DNA of 64,000 bases from assembly GCA_963920665.1 (NCBI GenBank), contig OY987272.1, positions 2,733,001 to 2,797,000 of the forward strand. Reading direction: 5' to 3'. The position numbers and the translations under genes are program-made. The notes beneath the pieces were generated by a model. That model searched no databases. It was not told where the DNA came from and was given only the letters and a program-made list of their open reading frames with translations. Position 1 is the first letter of the stretch; every line of letters begins with the position of its first letter. Source of the DNA: Straminergon stramineum. Taxonomy: Eukaryota > Streptophyta > Bryopsida > Hypnales > Calliergonaceae. Below, one piece after another: positions 23,778 through 34,135 of this stretch.

Positions 23778-23781
23778 TTAA
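23778..23781 (+). other. TTAA target duplication, right of piggyBac
   Basis: TTAA immediately follows GGTCCTTTAGGGG and precedes TGCTATTTGTAAGCATCC, which continues the duplicated flank. Confidence 0.85.
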
Positions 23782-24060
23782 TGCTATTTGTAAGCATCCA
23801 TTGAAGCGTAGAAGCTTGTATCCATACTAATAAAGAAACGCATGAAAGCCTGTAAGACTCACCTGGTCCTACTATAGTTCCAGAAACTAAACATATCCGA
23901 CATTTCACAACATTATCATGCAACAAATCCCAAAAGAAATTGCTTTTGTTACCAAAAGAACAAGGCACGATTCCAGCTAAACAAGCACAATCAAGTGACG
24001 ATGAACTAGTGAATTTTTTTTCATTTTGGAGAAGTTGTCAGCTTTTTCTTCAATTCTTCA
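23782..24060 (+). repeat. Segmental duplication, right part
   Basis: Continues the copy of the ARM/SURF1 intergenic region: GTAAGCATCCATTGAAGCG and CACCTGGTCCTACTAT match 31,875-31,965, and TTTCATTTTGGAGAAGTT matches 33,490-33,510. The counterpart is interrupted between these blocks by two TTAA elements (32,014-33,430). Confidence 0.75.
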
Positions 24061-25533
24061 GTGATATTTGGGTGATACAGGGTGATATCTAGGTTTTACC
24101 TAGGTGTTACCAAGAACCTAAGTTTTACCCAGGTATCAGCTAGGTATTACCTAGTTTAAATTAGGTGAATTTGGTTACTGGTTGTAAAAATTCAGCAAGA
24201 ATTAGGCAATTTTTTTAATTTAAAACTGAAATTTCCTTTTCAAACAATCAAATGTCTGCACCACTTTGCAGGTACTTCCTCGTAGTCCTCAACGGATTAA
24301 CTACTGCCCAATAGTGCGGTTCCTTCCAAGCATGGCTGTGCGTTGTTTAAACGTGTAAATCCTACATTGATAAGTAAGACTTTTCAATGCGTCATTGAGC
24401 TGACACAAACTTTGCAATTGCCCTAAAATGCTCGCAAAAGATAAGTAATCGTCTGGCACAATTTCTAGAGTAGTTATAGTAGAACCGCCCATGACCAACC
24501 ACTTAAGGAATCTATGCATGGTCCGGAGCTGTAGAATGCAATTTTAATTTATAGCCCTGTGGACAAAGAGAAATCATGGGCATTACCAAAGTTTCATAAT
24601 GTTTTTTCTTTAAATTGAAATTACTATGAATTCAAGAAGCCAAAAGTTGGCCTGCTCCCATCCCAATATATAGATTCTTCCATCACTGCACATCTAAAGA
24701 CTAATTTGACTCTCAAAACAAAGCAGACGTGTCATTACAGTGATGGCTACAAGATGCTAGAAAACCCAAAACTTAATGGTTACTTGTCAGTTATATCTCT
24801 GTTGAATTTCTCATTACCTATGTATTGACCATGGGTTCTGGCTGGTAATGGGCGGTTCTACCATAGTGCAAACTTTCTGGCAGCATTTCTAGTGAGGTGC
24901 CAGACGATTGCCTCAGGGAGACTTCTGCGTAGATTTGTCAAGGCCAGAGGTATTCTAGGCTTTCAAATTTGCACCATCTAGCTAGTAATAGTGCTGGTGC
25001 TTTCATAAAAGTTGTATGACCAATTGACCATAACAAGGTACAGCTAGATTGGTGAAACGTGCATCATAAAGATGGATTTACTGAAAACTAAGAACCAAAT
25101 TCCATGATGAAAGTATGTAATCAATGTGAAAATCCGTGTTCTAACTATCATACAATCAGAAAACTAGTTAACACTGTCCTAAGTATACGGTTAATAGATC
25201 ACATGCAATAGAGATTTTACTAATAAAATCTCGACTACTGTCCTGAATCTGCGTAACTCTCCCTACTGCTGCTAACTCTGTACAAGATCTGGGTGTTCAG
25301 AAGTCTTCATCCAATCTGAATAAATGATTGTTTGTCACCACCATTCAAGTTCGACATAACTGAAGCCTTCTGGTATTCTCCAACTCTTTCCTCGAAGGAG
25401 TTAATTTTCCTCTACAGATGGTTCAAAGGCAGCACGTTACATACCTCATAAAGGAATATGCTATAATAGATTGCAAAACATAATGACCCCAAAAACGTCT
25501 GATGAAGAAAGATAAACGAACTTGTGGACAGAC
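24061..25533. other. Intergenic DNA with local repeats
   Basis: A degenerate short repeat of the form CTAGGTRTTACC occurs at about 24,075-24,175. Two sequences in inverted orientation, near 24,440-24,490 (minus) and 24,840-24,920 (plus), share ATGGGCGGTTCTAC and GTGCCAGACGATT. An open frame on the minus strand (24,519-24,301) has no recognisable motif. I see no supportable gene. Confidence 0.45.
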
Positions 25534-25824
25534 TTACTGGAGTGAATGAGCTCCATAAAAATCGAAGGGATTTGGGGCATTATACTTCTTGCGGTAATCC
25601 AGTGAAACCTGCTCAACAGAAAGCCCATGAGCAAAAGAATGTATAAGAGAATACAATGCATGAGAAGTTACAAACAACTGGTAAGACAGATCAGTGTTAG
25701 ATCTGCGAAGGGAAAATACCAGCAAGTGATCCGCCACAAAATCTATGTACTCACCATTGCCTTTGGACGGTGCTGTAAAGGTTGTGTAAATACGACCTGG
25801 ATTTTCTCTTGTGAGAACAGACAT
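25534..25824 (-). CDS. Unrecognised 5' exon-like ORF
   Basis: A 96-codon frame begins with ATG at 25824 after a plant-like 5' leader containing TCTAGGGTTTAGGGCTTCAG (minus strand), and a good GTAAGT donor lies just inside its 3' end (near 25,544). It encodes a hydrophobic stretch, LSYQLFVTSHALYSLIHSFA, followed by DYRKKYNAPNPFDFYG. I could not find a following exon in frame, nor name a family. It may be a gene fragment or a short gene; it lies 340 bp downstream of the ARM-like gene on the same strand. Confidence 0.25.
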   Translation of the reverse strand: MSVLTRENPGRIYTTFTAPSKGNGEYIDFVADHLLVFSLRRSNTDLSYQLFVTSHALYSLIHSFAHGLSVEQVSLDYRKKYNAPNPFDFYGAHSLQ

Positions 25825-26163
25825 TGCAATTGATGACTACGTAGGCTTGAGTAAGGGTGTCTTATATTATGAAGCTGCCACATTAACCGTACCCTGAAAT
25901 TCTAAATCTGAAGCCCTAAACCCTAGATAGGAAGAGAAGCTTGATGGATGAGCTGTGACAAGAAATTACGTCATTGATAAGGCATCTGCGCATCCCGATT
26001 ATCGCTCAAGCAAAAATGTGTAGGCTTGAAATGTGTAGAATGGCCTACTTTGCTTTGCATTTCAAAACAAGGTTTGTGGATCTTCGTGAGTGGGAAACAC
26101 GCTCCCATAACATAGTTGCACCTTGAGAATTGGGGTCTTGGTTTCAAAAATTTCGAAAGTATT

Positions 26164-29100
26164 TTACAAGCAGGAGTGTAATGGTTGTTGATGTGCTGAA
26201 CCCCCTCTGTGCGCCATGACCCCCGCGCTTGGGTGAATACTAACACTACCTTGACTTGCTTCAGCTGGTGGCATGGTGTTGCTAGCTTCTGTTGCGGATT
26301 CTTTCTTTGAGGTTGGTGTTAGAGCATTTGGGTGAGTAGCAAGGTAGGCCACAGACTGAAGCCATGGGACGACGATCGGTTTCCGCATGTAGTCACTGCT
26401 GCCTGCTACCACTTCAAACGCGTTTTCAAGAGCTGCTGTGCGTGCGTGAGGAGGCAAACCTAAAATCAATTGGGCCGTTTGGCGCAGCAATTCCGGGAGA
26501 ACCTGTGAACAGGTTAGACTCGGTCAGTCAATAATCAAGCGCACGCGAAATGTATGAGTAAAAATACTTAATGTCATTAAGGTGGAGGATACTCATCTGT
26601 CTCCTCTACTGACACCTGTTACCAGTAGCAACTTATGTACGCATACAGTTGGTTGGTCTTCAGTTAGCAAGTTGGCGTAAGCATAATTTAGGTACATGCC
26701 TAAGGCCATTGATCTTCGAATGGATATGGGGTTGTCTACTGTCACTTATAGTGGTCCACAACCTCTAAATATGTACATCATGACAAGAATTTGATTTCAA
26801 CAAATCTGACTCTTGTATCCAAAGGGATCTCTCCACAGTTTTATACTGGTCTCCCAAAATGCACACTCCTATACATGTTAAAATGCTCAAGGCGATGCAA
26901 ATAGAATCCTATATCCTATTCTATCTCTCTGCACACCGAGGGAGAGGACGTACCTGTAGGTCCACACGTCGGATCAAATGCAACAGCAACAACTGCAGTT
27001 TCTCAGCATCTCCAAGATCGTCCGAGTCCTTGACTGCTTCTGTTTGAACACCTTTTTGACGTGCTACACTGGGGCTCATAGGTTTCAGAGTAGATGCCTT
27101 CTGAACCAGAAGATTTATACAATGAAGAGTAGCAGGGCTACCTGGAGGAAGACTCTTTGAAACAGCAGCTACTCCATAGACGAGGGCATCAAATGGTGTC
27201 ATCCCTGGAAATGTCTGAACAAACCCAAATACATGTAAGAGTATTCAGATCGAATGTAGGCTAGCAAATTTGATATAATTTACTGTAAATAGAAATATAT
27301 TCACATGAGAAGGCTTTCATCAATTGTTAAACAGTCGAGAGAACTTCACCACTAAACCACCCTCCAATTGAAGATCTATGATGAAATTACATGAACTTCC
27401 AACATAAACAGCCAAGTAGGGTGTTCATTCTCATAATTAATATTGGCAGTTTGAAGATTAAGTTTCTGTCTATTTGAAATTGAGCAAGGAACCCGGCATT
27501 ATATACCCTAACATTGTAAGAGAAACTGAGCAAATACAAATAAATCGTAATCCTAATCACATCAGATACAATCAACAACAAGATAACATACCTCCAAGGC
27601 CCTCGTCACGTAATAAATAGAAAGTTTCTCCCGCAAATTGGCTTGCGCTGGTTCAGGTTCATAAGCATCAGGTCTGGCTGATGATGGTTCCAAGGATTTA
27701 AGGCCAAGAAAGTATGCAAACAAAGCATGAGCAGCATTCGTCACTAGCTCTGTAGGATGCTGCAGACACCTGAAACTTGGGTCAAGGATAAATGCGGCTA
27801 AGAGAGGTTAAACGCTTGACCGGTAGGTCAGAGATTGATAATCTCTGGACACTTAAACATAATACAAAGTAAAAAATCAATGACATGGAGTTATAACCAA
27901 TTCCAATTGTAAAGTTACTGAGCATCAAGAAAATATTGGAGGATACAAAAACATTAGAGGCGCAATATCATTTGAAAACGTGGCTTCGGGTATATTCAAC
28001 AGTAATGATGGCATGACGCGTAAGTAAAATGATAAACGTGACGTCTGTACTTCATCGCGACTCCAGTCATAGGCCATGTTGTTCAATTCTGAAGGACCTG
28101 AAAAGAGTCAACAGTGTAGTAAACGGTCAATGGTCAAGACAGAACGTGAAATCCTAAAAATACGCAACATGGAAAAATGCATATCATTGATTCTGTCAGT
28201 ACGTGCATCAAATAAATGGCTTACTATAACACTCGATGGTACGCAACCTTATTCTTAGGCAGGGCCAAGGACTGCAGATGGTGCAATGAAAAGAAAGAAA
28301 CTGAAGGCACAAATAGCAGATACTTATTCATCGATGACAAACACGCTGGACGTTGCTCCATGTTAATATACTCCTGAACTCGCAAGCCCTTCAGACAGGA
28401 CAAAATACGCATTCTAATAAATAAGGATCGAGAGATGTTGCCATATGCAACTAGCTGACAATATCAAAAGCAGTTACGCATGCGTACCAGGCCAATTTAC
28501 GATGCTATTATACGGAGGTATAAATCCCACAAACATCCTTGCAGCTGAAGGGTGGGCGGACAGATAAGAAATACACCGCTCTACAAGATTTCCATAATCT
28601 TTCAGCCGTACTCGCCGGCAAAACTCAACACAAGCAAGAGAATCTAATGCTCTTGCTGCTTTTTCAGCTGTCACTGGGTTGCCTGCTTGCATTTCTGGCT
28701 TGGAATCAATAGCTCGTAAGAAGAACACTAACACCGTCATGAAGGAAGAGATGAGTACTTTCTCCACTGTTTCACTGCCTCCTAAAGATCTCCCTGATAC
28801 AAGAAGCACGTGGAATTGAGTTATAAATACACAATCGCCAAAATGACACCCCCACCTGAAAACAAAAATAAAACCTAACAATATGGGGCCAGAGAGAGAA
28901 TGAAATAGCGTGGCATGAGCAAAGGATTTTCTCATCAGCTAAACGAGGAAAGAGTTGCATCCAACGCGTAACCTACACACTGGGTTGAGGGTAATAGACC
29001 CTCTTGTGGCTTATCAGATTGTTACCTCCTAAAACAGTACAGGCGCGATGGCCGACGTACATGTGTTGAGTGAACTGCCAAACAAGAAATTCAGCGCGAT

Positions 29101-31544
29101 TTTGATACTCTTCGGTGGCAGACTTATACTGCTCACACATTGCCAGGGCGATCGCTCCAACTTCATGGAACAACGAACTGTCTACCAGAAACCCAAGCCG
29201 CTCCATCGCAAAGCCTAAGGCACTACCAAACTGATGTACATCTGATAGAGGCCGCTTGAGATCCTCAATTTGGGCACAGTAGACATCATGCAGTGACAGC
29301 ACGTCCGTTAACAAGGTGACCGCCAAGCATTGTAAGATAGATGGGTGGCACGGAAACCCTCTGCTGCGTGCCAATGCTAAAGCAATGCACCGATGCCTGT
29401 GTCTCAGAGCAGACTCAGAAGTTTTCCATCTGATATCTCCAGGAGTGGAATACCTCTTCAATTGCTCCAGACGCTTCATGGCATCTTCGCATGTCCTGAT
29501 TACTTCCATCTCCAGGGATAGTATCAACCGTTGCATCTCCTGTTCAACAGAACTATTTGAGCCTCCAGTCTTCCTCTGGATCAAGCCTCGTCGAAGTCCA
29601 GCAGCTGCCATAACAGCCGCACATTGCGTGGGCAGGGGTGAAATGCCAGAAATATTCTGTGTAATTTCTGTCACTACAGCACGCAAGACAGCTAATGCGT
29701 GAATGCTCTTCTTAGAAGAAATGACCACTCCTAGGTACTCTAGAAGATGAAAAATCATTAAGGCTACTCGAAATGGTGGACCTTGAACATCAATAGGATC
29801 AAGGCCTTCATTATCTGAACTCCAAAGCGAAAGTACTCCAGATAGGACTGAGGAGCTGCCATTAACCGCAGACATGGCATAACCAACACCCGCAAGCACA
29901 ACAGAGAGCTCGCTTTGCACTATTACATGCTTCCGAGCAAGCAGCTCCATTGATATCGCATTTTGACATTGATCACGTTGGCTATTATTAATATGCGGAA
30001 CAGTGCAAATTAATCCAAGAAGAAGGATTGTTTGACTCAGATAAGCATCTGAAACTGGACGTTCTTGTAAGGACTTGCATGCACTTTCAAATAGTACAAT
30101 TAGTAAATCTTCGGCTTGCTTCAATGGCTTTGCAGTGGTGTTAAGGAAAGTTTTCCTCACCCACGCACTGAGTACACGAGTTGAGGAAGCTCTAGCCTGT
30201 CCCAAGAGTTCAACGTTATCACATCTTATTGCATTTAAAATCGCAAGGAGAAGCTTGACATGAGAATCAGCAACGTGAATTGACTTATGCTGATGATCAA
30301 TAAGGGACAGAGCTTCTCCGTGAGAAAAATCCAGCGAGCCTTGCTGTACACATGCACGTAATTTGCCCCAAGCCTGCCAGATACAAAGCAACGTTGTAAG
30401 TGTCAGCTGCATCTATCAGGCACACGCTTACTAAAATCTTGATCACAAAAAGTAGGCGACCCCTAATTCCTTCCTTCCTGTGAAATTCCAATTAGCGAAT
30501 GCAGCTAGGATTATTCTCTGACAAAACTTTTAACCATTAGATTTATCGGCGACAGGCACATTCCTTATTTGATGTAAGACCTTCCGTCTAACGTAGAGGT
30601 ACCTAATTGGGACATGTACCTAGAAGCGACCGCCTCAACTTTCGCACGATGAGTAAATATTGGTTTTGAGAATGTACAGTAGGGTCTAGAAAAGATAAAT
30701 AATTCTTGTTTTCGGTCACAACAGTGTTTGAAGATGCAATTTCGACTTGCTACTGCGGGATGAAAACTACATGGAATTGAGAGACGTTTTTGCAAATGAG
30801 AGGTATGAGATTTAGCTTCACGCTAGTAAAACTGAAAATATACTGGGGTTTCAATTGTATTTATGAATCGGCTAAAAAAGAACAAAGGTCGCCGCCGCAC
30901 ACTTCGAGTTCCAGAAAATTAAGTATCTTTGCTCCACACTACTGTACATCATCTGAAAACCAGAACTTTTATAACTTTTGCGTATAGCATCCAAATACTT
31001 TCGTGCAATTGGAATCCCCTAGCAATTGCCACCAGAATCAATAAAAACTTGGTAATTCTAATAATAGGAACAGTACTCAGCGCTTAAAAAGTGATTAGCT
31101 TATAAGTATAGTTACCGGAAACATAAAACCCTCGTTCTCGTTCTAAATTCTTCAATGTGGCAAATCGATTAAAAATGCTTCAAATTAGAACCAGTTTCTT
31201 TGTTCAGATAATACGCAAACACCATAATTGATGACTAAAATTCTAATTCAACAGAACAGGACTTCAGATTGCTGCACTGCGTTGATATACACAATAAGAC
31301 ACAAAACTTGTAGATATGCATCCACTAAAATCTAAAAACTAAATTCCAACAAACATAGTCACTAAACAACCTTGCCGCAACATCACTAAATTTCAGTTAA
31401 AACCAGCCTCCCAAGATGAAAACGCACCTCTGCAACCTGGCGAGCAGCGGGCGCAGGCCCCGGGGCATGCTTTTGAGATTGCGAGTTCGATGAAGGCGGA
31501 GCTGATGCAGCTACCAGCCAATCTTCTAGAGCTTGAGGTTCCAT
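26164..31544 (-). CDS. ARM/HEAT-like conserved protein, function not recognised
   Basis: Seven exons on the minus strand (31544-31428, 30373-29026, 28793-28478, 28413-28324, 27769-27592, 27214-26954, 26502-26164) keep phase throughout and give 882 residues. The 1,348-bp second exon holds most of the protein. It is rich in leucine/alanine helices without membrane segments, consistent with an alpha-solenoid. Pieces such as SIHVADSHVKLLLAILNAIR and SVVLAGVGYAMSAVNG suggest the plant protein sometimes called AP-5 complex beta-like, but I am not certain of that. The C terminus (about the last 50 residues) is low complexity. The splice from exon 2 to exon 3 (intron 28794-29025) is the least certain because the intron contains a protein-like stretch (TRWMQLFPRLADEK) in another phase. 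The gene is divergent from SURF1. Confidence 0.75.
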
Positions 31545-31580
31545 CTAAGTTATTATTCTTCGAAACCCTAATCATGAAAG

Positions 31581-31965
31581 AAACTCAAAAACGAATCGTC
31601 CGTTGCACGGGCCACCCCGCCGATCTCCGTAAATTGGCCACCATGGCGAGATTTTCACTGCAAATCCACGTTCTACAATTTTGCATTTCCTACGTGAAGA
31701 AGCTCGAACTTTTTCGATCGAAAACACATTCTCAGAATTCGAGTCATGGAGCAGGGTTTTGAAATAAAATTGCAAAACTGCTCTGGTGCTCTAATCAGAG
31801 ACAATCAGTCTAATCAAATGAAATGAAATGAAATTCGTAGGAATCGGTCCTGCCATCCTGATCTTTATGCTGTTGGTAAGCATCCATCGAAGTGCAAGAC
31901 GGAAGCTCGTACCCATACCAACAACAAAGAAAAACTATAAGGGTCACCTGGTCCTACTATTAATA
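31581..31965 (+). repeat. Segmental duplication counterpart, with piggyBac empty site
   Basis: This stretch upstream of the ARM-like gene matches 18,150-18,435 joined to 23,782-23,880. Near 31,861-31,866 it reads GATCTTTATGCT where the other copy has GATC, then TTAA, the 5.3-kb element, and TTAATGCT. It therefore preserves the pre-insertion state, allowing for one substitution. Confidence 0.85.
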
Positions 31966-32013
31966 GGGGTTGTCACACCTTCTCCAAAAATGAAGCATTA
32001 CACTGTAAGTTAA

Positions 32014-32509
32014 CCCCTAAAAGGACAGGATGGTCTCCGTGGAAACGAGAGATATTGTCACCAGTGTTTTTTTTTCATTTCTTTCAGGAAGTGCAGAAAG
32101 CGATAATCACTGGAAGGTTGAAGCTATTTACATCTCTGGAAATGGATGAAAATTGTAATCTATGGATGAAATTTCATTTATTCATCCAAAATAGAGTGAT
32201 ACAACCCCAAGATTTGGTAGCAAATTACGGATTTCATCCACTAAAAAGCAGTAATATTTTGCCAAATATTCCATGAAATTTTTTTTAAATCACTTCTAAG
32301 CAAAATTTTGCCCAAAAAAACACACTGATTGTCACCGTGTGCACCATGACGAAAAGACGAACAAGAATTACTCATTGGACGTCAACCTACTCTAGAAGAC
32401 CATCTCCTTTTCACACAAATTCCAAGGATGAAAGACTATCCTTCTCTTCCAAATAGATAGATGTTTTGTCATTCATTCAACACTAACTAGCCTCAACATC
32501 CTTCTAGGG
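32014..32509 (+). mobile_element. TTAA-flanked small element (496 bp)
   Basis: TTAA at 32010-32013 precedes CCCCTAAAAGGACAGG. At the other end CCTTCTAGGG (reverse complement CCCTAGAAGG) precedes TTAA at 32510-32513. The ends match over about ten of eleven positions and resemble both the piggyBac above and the classical piggyBac terminus. No coding capacity. It ends one base before the next element. Confidence 0.5.
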
Positions 32510-32518
32510 TTAACTTAA

Positions 32519-33430
32519 CCCCTAAAGGACCAACCTTGTGTTTTTGGCAACATAACTTTTGGGGGCAGGTACATGTGAGTAGAAATTTGATTTATTTAGG
32601 CTAAATTTTTTTACAAGGTGTAGACAAGGAATATCTTCCATACATGCAAAATTTCATTTCATTTGAATATACAAGTGAAAAGTTATGATGCAAAATGTTG
32701 TTTGTTTCTCAACTTGGGCAATTCAAGCAAATAAAAAAAATCATTTTTTTCAAAAATAAAAATTTGAAATTGGTTTTCAAGATTTCTATATATGGAGAAA
32801 GCTTTTAATCAGTCCATTTTGATCAATGAGATGAAAGTTATGAGGAATTTTAGTTTGCAGGTAGTTATGGGATCTCTATTCTAAAATAAACTTTGAAGTC
32901 CTTTATTTAACTCAATATTTAATATTTAAAAAAAAAAATTAAATCATAGGATGTAGATTTTTTATTACAACATTACAACCATTGGGATTGACATTTTTCA
33001 ATTCCATAATTAAATTCTTAACAATTTAGTATTTTGAACCATTTACTATTTCTTTCTACTTACTATTTTTTTCCTATATATTGTACAATTCCAAATGATT
33101 TGAAATTTTTCAAGAACATAGCCAACTTGCCTTGAAGAATGAATCCAAAGATGCCCCACCATTTTAATACAAATGTGACCTTCTAAAGTGCTGCTGCCCA
33201 CTTTTTTGCAGGGAAAAAAAACAAATTTTTGTCGCTTCAAATGTTAATATCTTGCAATCCATACGGTGGAAATTTCTGAAATTTTTTCCACGTATTTTCA
33301 AAACAACTTACTACAAGATCCTACGGTTATATGTGTTCAAAAATGTTTTTTTTCTTAAATTTGGTACTTGTGCTAAAAATGGCAGTTTTGGAACGGTTTT
33401 AGTGAAAACATAGTCAAGGAACTTTAGGGG
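32519..33430 (+). mobile_element. TTAA MITE family 1, copy 1 (912 bp)
   Basis: TTAA at 32515-32518 precedes CCCCTAAAGGACCAACC. The right end, reverse complement CCCCTAAAGTTCCTTGAC, precedes TTAA at 33431-33434. The whole element is repeated in inverse orientation at 52519-53460. No open frame of significance. The terminus is shared with the 5.3-kb piggyBac (CCCCTAAAGGACC), which suggests mobilisation by the same transposase family. Confidence 0.75.
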
Positions 33431-33434
33431 TTAA

Positions 33435-34135
33435 CATGAATGGAAGGTGAAAATAGCAGCATAGAGTGATGATGAACCAATGATATTTTCTTTTCATTTT
33501 GGAGAAGTTATTAGCTAGCTATTTCTTCAATACTCACTACATAAGTGTGCTTTTGTGCTATTGCCACAATCAAAATAAAAGTGAAAATAATTTTCTAATT
33601 TTTTTATTCAATAAAAACTTTGAAATTCAATAATTTGAAACTAGAAATATTTTAGAATCTTATATTAAAGTATTGCACCCAAAAATGAGGGGGGCATTCC
33701 CTCTCAAATAATTAATTGAAGTCAGCAAATGGGATTTGGCATATGCTTAAAAATAGAAAGATTTGTTTTTTTCCCTTCTAGTTTCTTTTTTGGAAAAATA
33801 ATATTCCAACAGTTCCATCATCTGTTTCTAGCATTTTTTTTCTTGGTCCTGACAAGCAGGTATCCGAGATGTTATATTCCAAATTTCAAGGAAAAAACGG
33901 AAAAAACTACAAGAACGTGAATGGATGCACATGCCAAAACAACCAAAGTTCATTCATCCAAGCCCCTCCGGTCTAAGCCTTACCTGGTGAAACTCCCGCA
34001 GGCTTCGAATTTGGTCGACACTGCAAAATCATGGCAAGCTCCATCAATTCCGGCCCAATTGCAGAGCCTCGAGTCAGATAGGAAATGGCAAACATTTGTC
34101 TCTGAGTTTCTGAAATTTGCGTTGAAAATCACGCC
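33435..34135. other. SURF1 upstream region
   Basis: The first part (to about 33,540) belongs to the duplicated intergenic DNA. A block at 33,545-33,640 containing ATTGCCACAATC and AATTTTCTAAT recurs near 59,620-59,700. The last 200 bases should include the SURF1 promoter and 5' UTR. No separate gene is seen. Confidence 0.5.
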
